Shown: positions 7,522 through 14,161 of the stretch, piece after piece
Numbering within the stretch: position 1 is the first letter of the stretch
Layout: every line of letters begins with the position of its first letter
Assembly: GCA_009776345.1 (NCBI GenBank)
Contig: WRLS01000037.1
Coordinates: forward strand, 1 to 14,245
DNA from: Oscillospiraceae bacterium
GTDB taxonomy: Bacteria; Bacillota; Clostridia; Oscillospirales; Ruminococcaceae
Length of the DNA stretch: 14,245 bases
Direction of reading: 5' to 3'
Translations under genes and position numbers: made by a program
Notes under the pieces: model-generated
Told to the model about the DNA's origin: nothing
Seen by the model: only the letters and a program-made list of their open reading frames with translations
The model's database searches: none

Positions 7522-9993
7522 CTAAACCCCGGCGCCCGCCCTGCGAACTTGCTCAACAGCCGTAAAGCTGCTGACTGTCGGCTGATGCCCTTTCAGCGGC
7601 AGGATTTTTTCGTGTATCGCGTCAAGGATCCAGCTTTCCTGCGGGAAGAAATCGGCGTCAAATTCAAACGGCGGGGTAATCCAGTTTTGCGCTCCGACTA
7701 CAACCGGCGGCGCGTCCAAATCATCAAAAGCAAGCTCCGTAATATTGCGTGCCACATCACTGAGGAAGCTCCCGCGCGTACAGGCGTCGGATGTCAGCAC
7801 CACTCGCCCGGTCTTGCGCACACTCTCCAAAATCCGATTATATCTCAGCGGCACAAGGGAGTGCAGGTTTATAATTTCAGCTTCAATTCCATATTTTTCG
7901 CTCAGGGTTTTTGCGGCGTTTACGGCTTTGTAAAGCGTCGCACCGACAGTCAGCAGCGTAAGGTCGCCGCCCTCACGGATAACCGTGACATCCCCGAACT
8001 CCAGCTCATACGGCTCTACGGGGACACCGCCCTCGTGGAACTCCTCCGCCATGTCATACAGGCGCTGGCTCTCAAAAAACACCACCGGATCAGTGCCGTT
8101 CAGCGCCGCTGTCATAAGCCCTTTTGCCTCGTAAGGCGTTGCCGGGAAGCAGACTTTCAGCCCCGGGATATGGGCAGGCAGCGCAACCCAGTCTTGCGAA
8201 TGCTGCGCGCCGTACTTCGATCCTACGGAAACCCGAAGCACCACCGGCATCTTCAAAATCCCGGCGCTCATGGCCTGCCATTTCGCAAGCTGGTTGAAAA
8301 TCTCGTCCCCCGCGCGCCCCATGAAATCGGCGTACATCAGCTCAACAATCACGCGGCCGCCCGCCATACCGTAACCCACCGCCGACCCGACAATCGCGGA
8401 TTCGGAAATCGGCGAGTTGAACAGCCTGTGATACGGGATAACCTCGTTTAGCCCGCGGTATACGGCAAAAGCGCCGCCCCATTCACGCACGTCCTCACCA
8501 TAGGAAATCAGCGTGGAATCCTCGTAATATTTGTCGATTATCGGCTCAAACAGCGCGTCCCGGTAGTTGAACGCCTTAATCTTTGAAACCGCTTTGCCGC
8601 CCTTGAATCCAAACCGCTCCTTCCCCGCGATCTGCTTAACGCGGGAGCAATCCTCTTTTGCGGCAAGGACCTCAGGCTCCGCATCACCGAAGGAGCTTAC
8701 TTTCTCGTTTGAGAACATCATATCCTCGATTAGCTGCGGGGATTTTTGCAAGCTGATATAAGGGGACGCCTCCTCGTCCGCGGCAAGCGCCGTCACACGT
8801 GTAACCGTTTCGCGTACATCCTCTAAGATTTTCTCGATACCCTCGTCGTTTGCGGCGCCCGCTTCGATTAGCTGTTTGCGGTAAGTGATAAGCGGGTCAA
8901 CCGCCATCCATGCGTCCAGCTCCTCTTTTTCGCGGTATGCGCTCGCGTCAGAGGTCGAATGCCCGGAATATCGATAGGTCAAAACATCCAGCAAAACGGG
9001 GCCTTCTCCATTTTCAAGCAAAGTTTTTTTGCGTTTATAGGCGTCAATCACCGCCAATGGATTGTAGCCGTCTATGCGCTCCGCGTGCATTTGCGACGGC
9101 GTTATGCCCGCGCCAATCCTCGCCAGCAAATCATACGCCATGGTTTCGCCGCGGGTTTGCCCGCCCATACCGTAGCCATTATTGTTGAAATTGAACAAAA
9201 TCGGCAGCCCGCCATTGTGAGCTTCGTCCCAAAGCAAACGAATCTGATCCATCGCCGCGAAGTTAAGGCTCTCCCAAACCGGCCCGCAGCCAAGGGAACC
9301 GTCGCCCGCATTTGCGACAACAATGCCCTTTTTCCCGTTGCATCTCTTAAAAAGCGCCGCTCCAAGCGCTGTGGGCGCGCTCCCGCCGACAATCGCGTTA
9401 TTCGGATAGATCCCGAACGGCAGGAAAAACGCGTGCATTGAACCGCCCAGCCCCAGGTGGAATCCCGTTTCCCGCGCGAAAATTTCCGCGATTGTCCCGT
9501 AGATGATGAAGTCAACCGCAAGCTCCTTTACGCTTCCGGATTTCTTCTTGCTCTCCACGGCCTTCAGCGTTTTACCGCCCAAAAATTCCTCCATGATCTT
9601 CATAAGCTCGCTGTCCGGTAGCTTTTCGATGCAGCTGAGCGCCTTCGCGAGGATCTCCCCGTGGCTGCGGTGGGAGCCGAAGGTAAAATCGTCACGCCCA
9701 AGATAGAACGCCTGCCCCACCGCCGCCGCCTCCTGCCCCTGCGACAGGTGCGCGGGCCCGGGGTAAGTATGCTCCACGCCGTTGTAATTGCCCTGTGTTT
9801 TTACCATGTTCACCATGGTTTCAAATTCGCGCAGATACGCCATATCGCGGTAAACACGCACCAGCTCGTCCTTGGAAAAGCTTTTCAGCTCGTCCTTTAC
9901 GGTCTTTTGGTAGGCGTTTACGGGGATGTCGCGGAAGCTGATTTTGTCGGGCTTGCGCACTTCCGCGGGGTCGATAAACTGTGATTTTGGCAT
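7522..9993 (-). CDS. Fused alpha-beta E1 component of a thiamine-dependent 2-oxoacid dehydrogenase
   Basis: E1 decarboxylates a 2-oxoacid using thiamine diphosphate (TPP) and passes the acyl group to the lipoyl arm of E2. The 823 residues fuse the normally separate alpha (about 40-420) and beta (about 475-800) chains. In the alpha half, HLSQGQEAAAVG (82-93), FGSHRSHGEI (105-114), the TPP-binding GDG (230-232) with Asn271-Asn272, and TYRYSGHSTSDASAYR (339-354) are seen. In the beta half, GED (499-501), NSPISESAIVGSAVGYGMAGG (526-546) and GAQHSQDW (595-602, His598 a likely active-site residue) are seen. About 50 extra residues (120-170) separate SHRSHGEILAKALS from the GLGGSMH motif. AGGAGGG (complement of 10000-10006) lies 6 nt before the ATG. 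Substrate is undecided: pyruvate, branched-chain oxoacid and acetoin enzymes share these motifs. Confidence 0.93.
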   Translation of the reverse strand: MPKSQFIDPAEVRKPDKISFRDIPVNAYQKTVKDELKSFSKDELVRVYRDMAYLREFETMVNMVKTQGNYNGVEHTYPGPAHLSQGQEAAAVGQAFYLGRDDFTFGSHRSHGEILAKALSCIEKLPDSELMKIMEEFLGGKTLKAVESKKKSGSVKELAVDFIIYGTIAEIFARETGFHLGLGGSMHAFFLPFGIYPNNAIVGGSAPTALGAALFKRCNGKKGIVVANAGDGSLGCGPVWESLNFAAMDQIRLLWDEAHNGGLPILFNFNNNGYGMGGQTRGETMAYDLLARIGAGITPSQMHAERIDGYNPLAVIDAYKRKKTLLENGEGPVLLDVLTYRYSGHSTSDASAYREKEELDAWMAVDPLITYRKQLIEAGAANDEGIEKILEDVRETVTRVTALAADEEASPYISLQKSPQLIEDMMFSNEKVSSFGDAEPEVLAAKEDCSRVKQIAGKERFGFKGGKAVSKIKAFNYRDALFEPIIDKYYEDSTLISYGEDVREWGGAFAVYRGLNEVIPYHRLFNSPISESAIVGSAVGYGMAGGRVIVELMYADFMGRAGDEIFNQLAKWQAMSAGILKMPVVLRVSVGSKYGAQHSQDWVALPAHIPGLKVCFPATPYEAKGLMTAALNGTDPVVFFESQRLYDMAEEFHEGGVPVEPYELEFGDVTVIREGGDLTLLTVGATLYKAVNAAKTLSEKYGIEAEIINLHSLVPLRYNRILESVRKTGRVVLTSDACTRGSFLSDVARNITELAFDDLDAPPVVVGAQNWITPPFEFDADFFPQESWILDAIHEKILPLKGHQPTVSSFTAVEQVRRAGAGV

Positions 9994-10005
9994 TTCTTTC
10001 CCTCC

Positions 10006-10045
10006 TAATATAAATTATTATTTAATTATATTTTTATTTATATTA
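10006..10045. repeat. AT-rich inverted repeat between lpd and E1
   Basis: TAATATAAAT (10006-10015) and ATTTATATTA (10036-10045) are perfect 10-bp inverted arms around 20 nt. The structure fills nearly all of the gap between the lpd stop (10047) and the E1 Shine-Dalgarno site, whose first base it touches. The interval holds most of the 16-mer also found at 7480-7495. It could act as an mRNA processing or stability hairpin. Confidence 0.55.
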
Positions 10046-10046
10046 C

Positions 10047-11408
10047 CTAAAACAAAGCCTCTCTGATAATTTCGCTGACAGTCGGGTGCGGGAAAACGAT
10101 CTCCTTTATGTCGTCAAGCCGCATTTCCGTTTCTATCATCATAGCCGCGCCGTAAATAATCTCCGACACATAGCTTCCGATCATGTGAGCGCCCACAAGC
10201 GTGCCGTGCTTTTTATCCACGACCAGCTTGCAGATACCCGCCCCGCCTTCAACCTCCGCTTGATATCTCCCGGAATATGCCATTGGCAGTTTCCTTACAG
10301 CTACATCCATGCCCTTTTCCTTTGCGCTTTCCTCGGTTTCGCCCACACAGGCGACCTCAGGGTTCGTGTAAATCACCGAAGGGATCGCGTTATAGCGCAT
10401 TATATCCCGCTTTCCGGTCATATGGTTAACCGCTACCTCCGCCTCGCGATATGCCGTATGGGCGAGCATATAAACGCCGTTGATATCCCCCGCCGCGTAG
10501 ACCCCCGCAACATTTGTCCGCATATTACGGTCGGTAACAATGGCCCCGCGTTCGGTATGGATGCCTAAATTCTCCAGCCCAAGCCCTTCACAGGCGGCAC
10601 GCCTGCCAATACTCAGCAGCACCTTATCCGCCGATACGCCCTCGCTTTTTCCGTCGGATTCAAACACAACCCGCCCGTTTTCTACATCGGTAACCTTGCA
10701 GTTCAGCCTAAAATCCACGCCCTTTGCCGCATAGCCCTTTTGCAAAATCTGCGAAATTTCTATATCGGTCGGCCCCGCAATTTTGCCAAGCATTTCGATT
10801 ACCGTGACCTTTGTGCCGATTGAGTTAAAATAGCTCGCCATCTCCAGCCCAACAACCCCGCCGCCGATTACGGCAAGCTCGCTTGGCGGCTCGCTCAAGA
10901 TTAGAATCTCACGGTTTGTCAGCACAAACCCGCTCTCCAAGCCCTCCTTCACGCCGGGAATTGGCGGCACCACAGGCACAGAACCCGCCGCGATCATCAG
11001 CTTCCCTGCGGTAAAAACTTTATCCCCCACGGACACAAGAAAACCGTCCGCGCCTTTCCCTTCAATTTTGGCTGTACCCTCAATTACCGTTACGCCGTGG
11101 CTTTTCAGCTTTGCCGCAACCCCACCGACCAGCCTTTTCACAACGGCATCCTTGCGCGCGATAACCTTCGCGTGGTCGATAGAAGCGCCCTGTACACTCA
11201 CGCCGTATTTTTCGCTGTGCAAGGCATAATCATAAATTTTCGCGGAATTCAGCAGCGCCTTCGACGGTATACAGCCCTCATTAAGGCACACGCCGCCCAG
11301 CGCCCGTTTTTCGATTACAGCGGTTTTCAAGCCCGCCGCCCCTGCCCGCTCGCCCGCAAGATAGCCCGCAGGCCCGCCGCCTATCACAATAAGGTCAAAT
11401 GCTCCCAC
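10047..11408 (-). CDS. lpdA: Dihydrolipoamide dehydrogenase (E3)
   Basis: E3 reoxidises the dihydrolipoyl arm of E2 and makes NADH, using FAD and a redox disulfide. From GTG 11408 the product is 453 residues, the usual length. FAD-binding DLIVIGGGPAGYLAGE (5-20), the active disulfide GGVCLNEGCIPSK (Cys41, Cys46), the NAD site AVIGGGVVGLEMA (about 179-191), a second FAD contact AAGDING (about 305-311), and the C-terminal His-Glu pair in HPTVSEIIREALF (His441, Glu446) are all present. The start is uncertain: TTG 11423 is also in frame (458 residues), but GTG 11408 gives the typical Lpd N-terminus and has a weak GGATGG 7 nt upstream. It lies between the VOC gene and E1 in the minus-strand cluster. 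Confidence 0.94.
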   Translation of the reverse strand: MGAFDLIVIGGGPAGYLAGERAGAAGLKTAVIEKRALGGVCLNEGCIPSKALLNSAKIYDYALHSEKYGVSVQGASIDHAKVIARKDAVVKRLVGGVAAKLKSHGVTVIEGTAKIEGKGADGFLVSVGDKVFTAGKLMIAAGSVPVVPPIPGVKEGLESGFVLTNREILILSEPPSELAVIGGGVVGLEMASYFNSIGTKVTVIEMLGKIAGPTDIEISQILQKGYAAKGVDFRLNCKVTDVENGRVVFESDGKSEGVSADKVLLSIGRRAACEGLGLENLGIHTERGAIVTDRNMRTNVAGVYAAGDINGVYMLAHTAYREAEVAVNHMTGKRDIMRYNAIPSVIYTNPEVACVGETEESAKEKGMDVAVRKLPMAYSGRYQAEVEGGAGICKLVVDKKHGTLVGAHMIGSYVSEIIYGAAMMIETEMRLDDIKEIVFPHPTVSEIIREALF

Positions 11409-11426
11409 AAAATCACCATCCAATTC

Positions 11427-11478
11427 TTACTTTGGAAGTTAATAATAGGAAAAAAGATGATATTAACTTCCAAAGTAA
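11427..11478. repeat. 18-bp perfect inverted repeat upstream of lpd
   Basis: TTACTTTGGAAGTTAATA (11427-11444) and its exact reverse complement (11461-11478) flank 16 nt. Each arm contains a smaller near-palindrome, ACTTTGGAAGT. No T-run follows on either strand in the manner of a terminator. It sits just upstream of the lpd start codon candidates, so it may be a paired operator or a structured leader that affects lpd translation. Confidence 0.7.
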
Positions 11479-11493
11479 AATAATTTAAATGCC

Positions 11494-11527
11494 GTTTGGC
11501 TCGCCGCTTATGCGGCAACCGCCAAAC
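11494..11527 (-). terminator. Candidate weak terminator hairpin after the VOC gene
   Basis: GTTTGGC (11494-11500) pairs with GCCAAAC (11521-11527), and inside it GCCGC/GCGGC closes on a TTAT loop with an asymmetric bulge. On the minus strand the stem is followed, after GGCA, by a U-rich stretch (TTTAAATTATTTT). It could attenuate transcription between the VOC gene and lpd, giving more E2-VOC than E3-E1 message, but the bulge and the interrupted U-tract make it only a candidate. Confidence 0.4.
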
Positions 11528-11534
11528 ATGGCAA

Positions 11535-11593
11535 ATATTACTCCGGCACTTTAGCTTCTTCTAATTTCCTGTTATTCTATGCCGGAGTAATAT
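11535..11593. repeat. 14-bp inverted repeat spanning the VOC stop codon
   Basis: ATATTACTCCGGCA (11535-11548) and TGCCGGAGTAATAT (11580-11593) are perfect 14-bp arms around 31 nt. One arm is within the last codons of the VOC gene, and its stop codon lies in the loop. In the minus-strand transcript this would be a stable hairpin at the 3' end of the reading frame, followed by UUUGCC, possibly a 3' protection or attenuation structure. Confidence 0.6.
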
Positions 11594-11946
11594 ATAGAAT
11601 CATATTTCTCCGCGTCAACTTGCGCGACCGCGATTTTATTCCCGTCAGGGTCGGCGATCCAAAATGAATACGCTCCCCACGGCCGCCTTTCGGGCGGCGA
11701 AATTACATCCAAGCCCGGTATCTCCCGCTGTAAACGCTCGTACTCCGCGTCCACATCTTTCGTGAAACATTGCAGCCAAATGTTTTTTTCTTCAGCGGCC
11801 TTCACCCCGCCCGGGTTATAAACGGCTATACTACTAAAGCTGTAATGCTCGCCCTCAATAAACGGCTCTTCCTCAAATACGGTTTTATAAAACTCCGCGA
11901 GCCTAGGCGCGTTTTCAGTCAAAATGCATATTCCGCCAAGCTTCAT
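11572..11946 (-). CDS. VOC / glyoxalase-bleomycin resistance family protein
   Basis: This 124-residue single-domain protein has the vicinal-oxygen-chelate fold signature: an N-terminal strand and helix, ENAPRLAEFYKTVFEEEPF (about 11-29), and the C-terminal PPERRPWGAYSFWIADPDGN (about 84-103). VOC enzymes usually bind a metal through His/Glu residues on strands 1, 4, 5 and 8. Here the first strand (LGGICIL) has no His, and the final strand reads IAVAQ where Glu is normal, so a canonical metal site looks incomplete. It may bind a small ligand rather than catalyse. GGGGGGA (complement of 11953-11959) lies about 7 nt before the ATG, and only 3 nt separate it from the E2 stop, so it is co-translated with E2. 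Its role in the complex is unknown. Confidence 0.85.
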   Translation of the reverse strand: MKLGGICILTENAPRLAEFYKTVFEEEPFIEGEHYSFSSIAVYNPGGVKAAEEKNIWLQCFTKDVDAEYERLQREIPGLDVISPPERRPWGAYSFWIADPDGNKIAVAQVDAEKYDSIYYSGIE

Positions 11947-11949
11947 ATT

Positions 11950-13281
11950 TTATCCCCCCGCAAGCAGTAATGTAAACTGCTCTAATAATTTGCAAAGCTC
12001 ACTTGCAAAACGGGATGCAGGCGCGCCGTCAACCGCTCTATGGTCATATGTCAAAGAGATGCCCATCGCGGGATACAGCGCGATTTGCCCGTCGCGCTCG
12101 CGTGGCCGGTTTGTAATCCCGCACACGCCCAAAATTCCGGTTTGCGGCAGGTTAATAACAGGCGTGAAGCTCTCTACCCCCAAAATTCCGAGATTTGACA
12201 CCGTAAATGTCGCCCCCGACATTTCATCCGGGGTAAGCTCGCCCGACTGCGCCTTTTTCGCAAGCTCTTTGGATTTCAGCGATATCTGCGCAAGGCTCAT
12301 GCGGTTGGCGTACTTGATCGTCGGGACCATAAGCCCCCTAGGCGTATCAACCGCCATGCCGAGATGTACATCGCCGAAATATCGGATCGTATTTGCGTCA
12401 GGCATATGCGCGTTCAGCTCCGGGTGCGAAAGTATAAGCCTGGAAACGCCGTACATCACCATATCGCCCAGCGTTATGTTCGCAAGCCCGTATTTCCCGC
12501 CGCCTTCTTTTAGCTTTGCGCGATAGGCGAGAAGCTCCGTGGCGTCAAAGCTGAAATTATGTGTCAGCTGCGGGATCGCCGAAAGCGAAGCCGTCATGCT
12601 TTTTGCGATTGCACGACGTATCCCCGTAAAGGCTACATCACGGAAGGCAGGGGCGTCCTCCGCCTGTGAAGCCGCCGTATTCAGCGCCGCAAGGTCGCCA
12701 ATACCGACCCTGCCGCCGATTTGCGTACCAACACCAGCGAAAGATCCATCATTTGCCGCGTATGCCGCAGAAGTCATCAAGCCGATGCCTTTTTGCATCA
12801 TATCGCGGATATCGCGCTCAATCACGCGGCCATACGGGCCGGTGGGGCTTGCCAATGCGGGGTCGATGCTTTGCCGCCGCGCAAGGTTCCTCGCCCGCGG
12901 GGATATTTTCCCCGAAAACGCCCCCGTGCTTTCCGCCTGCTTCGGAGCTTCGCCCGTCTGCGCCGAAGAAACGGTTCCCGCTGACGGCGCAGCTGTCGGA
13001 GCATCCTCGCCGCTGTCAGGCCGCAGGCCAGAAGCATCCTCACCGGCACTGCCCACCGCGCAGACATTCACCAGCACAGGCACTTCGTCGCCGTCCTCAA
13101 AGAAAACCTCCAGCAATGTGCCTTCCTCTGTGCTTTCACACTCGAAGCTCGCCTTATCGGTTTCATACGAAAAGAGAATGTCGCCCCGCGCCACCGCGTC
13201 CCCGGGCTTTTTCAGCCACTGCGTGATGATACAGGATTCCACCGAGATGCCCGCCTTTGGCATTAGAACAGCCGCCGCCAT
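11950..13281 (-). CDS. Lipoyl acyltransferase E2 of the 2-oxoacid dehydrogenase complex
   Basis: E2 is the core of the complex: it carries the acyl group on lipoate and transfers it to CoA. The 443 residues show one lipoyl domain (1-78) with lipoyl-lysine Lys43 in SYETDKASFE, an Ala/Ser/Pro-rich linker (80-123), the peripheral subunit-binding domain that holds E1/E3 (124-162, KISPRARNLARR), a second linker, and the catalytic domain (about 212-443) with the active-site motif DHRAVDG (413-419, His414). ATG 13281 is chosen over TTG 13314 because GGAGG (complement of 13289-13293) lies 7 nt upstream. It is the first gene of the cluster. The upstream gap to dinB is filled with multi-hairpin elements, and no clear promoter was found. 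Substrate class is not resolved. Confidence 0.93.
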   Translation of the reverse strand: MAAAVLMPKAGISVESCIITQWLKKPGDAVARGDILFSYETDKASFECESTEEGTLLEVFFEDGDEVPVLVNVCAVGSAGEDASGLRPDSGEDAPTAAPSAGTVSSAQTGEAPKQAESTGAFSGKISPRARNLARRQSIDPALASPTGPYGRVIERDIRDMMQKGIGLMTSAAYAANDGSFAGVGTQIGGRVGIGDLAALNTAASQAEDAPAFRDVAFTGIRRAIAKSMTASLSAIPQLTHNFSFDATELLAYRAKLKEGGGKYGLANITLGDMVMYGVSRLILSHPELNAHMPDANTIRYFGDVHLGMAVDTPRGLMVPTIKYANRMSLAQISLKSKELAKKAQSGELTPDEMSGATFTVSNLGILGVESFTPVINLPQTGILGVCGITNRPRERDGQIALYPAMGISLTYDHRAVDGAPASRFASELCKLLEQFTLLLAGG

Positions 13282-13308
13282 AAAAATTCCTCCCTGTGTT
13301 TTATAACT

Positions 13309-13380
13309 GGTCAACTTAAAAACAGTTTGCTGTTTTTAAGACGCGGCATATGCCGCGCGCCGCCAAAGGCGGCGTTGACC
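13309..13380. repeat. Multi-hairpin element 1 (outer stem enclosing three hairpins)
   Basis: The outer arms GGTCAAC (13309-13315) and GTTGACC (13374-13380) enclose three consecutive perfect hairpins. These are CTTAAAAACAG/CTGTTTTTAAG with loop TTTG (13315-13340, sharing one base with the outer stem), the 16-bp palindrome CGCGGCATATGCCGCG (13342-13357), and CGCCGCC-AAA-GGCGGCG (13358-13374). Nearly every base can pair. It ends 28 nt upstream of the E2 start codon, so it may lie in the E2 leader. Confidence 0.75.
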
Positions 13381-13391
13381 TAGTTGCATAG

Positions 13392-13467
13392 TCAGTCGCA
13401 CACCTTTGGTGTGCTCGTGGGCAAAGCCCACGGTTTCAAAACGGTAAACCGTTTTGAAATTGACTGA
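13392..13467. repeat. Multi-hairpin element 2 (outer stem enclosing three hairpins)
   Basis: The outer arms TCAGTC (13392-13397) and GACTGA (13462-13467) enclose GCACACC-TTT-GGTGTGC (13398-13414), CGTGGGC-AAA-GCCCACG (13416-13432) and a 12-bp stem TTTCAAAACGGT-AA-ACCGTTTTGAAA (13434-13459). The layout matches element 1, from which it is separated by 11 nt, although the sequences differ. Together they fill the 13309-13467 interval between the divergent E2 and dinB genes. Confidence 0.72.
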
Positions 13468-13488
13468 GTATATTTTTCGCCGTGCCTA

Positions 13489-13497
13489 TGATATACT
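13489..13497 (+). promoter_or_regulatory. Candidate extended -10 promoter for dinB
   Basis: TGATATACT is an extended -10 motif (TG, one base, TATACT). No good -35 lies 16-18 nt upstream; the TTGACT at 13460-13465 is too far away. Transcription would begin near 13504, shortly before the GGGGG ribosome site at 13517-13521. Confidence 0.35.
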
Positions 13498-13528
13498 TGG
13501 GATATCAAAAGATATTGGGGGTATCGAT

Positions 13529-14020
13529 GTGCCGCTTACTCAAATAATAAAGGATCAAACCGTTATACTCCTGCACAATGTCCATACCGCAATTCTTACG
13601 TGCGATTTAGATTATTACCTTTGCGACATTCCAATATGGAAGCATATTTACCATATGCTGTATTCCTGCGACAAATGGTTTATTAACCCCGAGCGATATA
13701 CTGCCGAACCGGATTTCCACGAGCCGGGGCTTAACTCGCTCAATGAATGCGGCGGCACCCCCCTTTCCCGCGAAACGCTCCTCAATTACTTTGAACATAT
13801 CCGCCGTAAGACACTTGACTACTTATCTAACCTAAACGACGACCAGCTTCCCCAAAACCCCGACGGCTGCAAACATTCCCGCATGGCTTTAATCCTCGGA
13901 CAGTTTCGTCATCTTTATGCCCATATGGGCAACATCAACGCGGTTACCATAATCGAAACCGGCAACTGGCCCCGCGTCACCGGGCTTGACGGGAATTTGT
14001 CCGACAGCCTTTTTGAGTAG
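13529..14020 (+). CDS. DinB/YfiT-like four-helix-bundle protein
   Basis: DinB-superfamily proteins are four-helix bundles that often bind a metal through three His residues and include thiol transferases; most have no assigned role. In the 163-residue product from GTG 13529, WKHIYHMLYSCDKW (about 37-50) and GQFRHLYAHMGNINAV (about 122-137) carry the candidate metal-binding histidines in the expected helix positions. GGGGG (13517-13521) lies 7 nt before the GTG. A TTG at 13454 would give 188 residues but sits within a hairpin arm and has no ribosome site. The gene stands alone, divergent from the dehydrogenase cluster and flanked on both sides by multi-hairpin elements, so a functional link to neighbours is not evident. 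Family call likely, function unknown. Confidence 0.78.
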   Translation: MPLTQIIKDQTVILLHNVHTAILTCDLDYYLCDIPIWKHIYHMLYSCDKWFINPERYTAEPDFHEPGLNSLNECGGTPLSRETLLNYFEHIRRKTLDYLSNLNDDQLPQNPDGCKHSRMALILGQFRHLYAHMGNINAVTIIETGNWPRVTGLDGNLSDSLFE

Positions 14021-14040
14021 CTTGCGCTTCGCGCAGGTTT
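14021..14040 (+). terminator. Probable intrinsic terminator of dinB
   Basis: CTTGCGC-TTC-GCGCAGG (14021-14036) is a 7-bp stem with one G-U pair and a three-base loop, starting directly after the TAG stop. It is followed by TTTTAG. The T-run is short, so efficiency may be modest. Confidence 0.55.
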
Positions 14041-14048
14041 TAGTGTAG

Positions 14049-14161
14049 GGGCGGCAACCTGCCGCCCGTAACTCCCTCCGGCGCTCCGCGCCACCTCCCT
14101 CAGAGAGGGAGGCTAAAGTCCCCCTCTTTGAGGGGGATGTCACGTAGTGACAGGGGGAGTT
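14049..14161. repeat. Hairpin cluster and multi-hairpin element 3 downstream of dinB
   Basis: A separate hairpin GGGCGGC-AACCT-GCCGCCC (14049-14067) precedes a larger element. The outer arms AACTCCCTC (14070-14078) and GGGGGAGTT (14153-14161, one G-U pair) enclose four hairpins: GGCGC-TCC-GCGCC (14080-14092), CCTCCCTC-AGA-GAGGGAGG (14094-14112), CCCCCTC-TTT-GAGGGGG (14120-14136) and TGTCAC-GTA-GTGACA (14138-14152). The CTCCCTC/GAGGGAG and CCCCCTC/GAGGGGG segments resemble interspersed repeats common in gut Clostridia, as far as I recall. Confidence 0.72.

Noticed and set aside
7549..8451. Plus-strand 300-codon frame antisense to E1
   Set aside because: The E1 beta domain on the other strand is fully conserved; this frame has no start signal or family features.
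12539..13306. Plus-strand 255-codon frame antisense to E2
   Set aside because: It is Ser/Ala/Pro-rich by virtue of the complement of the E2 linker; no domain or ribosome site.
13299..13314. TTGACC and TATAAA on the minus strand as the E2 promoter
   Set aside because: The two boxes are only about 3 nt apart, far from the 16-18 nt needed, and TTGACC is the outer arm of hairpin element 1.
13309..13467. tRNA genes or a CRISPR array
   Set aside because: Cloverleaf-like pairing is seen, but loops are 2-4 nt, no anticodon or T-loop consensus is present, and there are no identical direct repeats with spacers.
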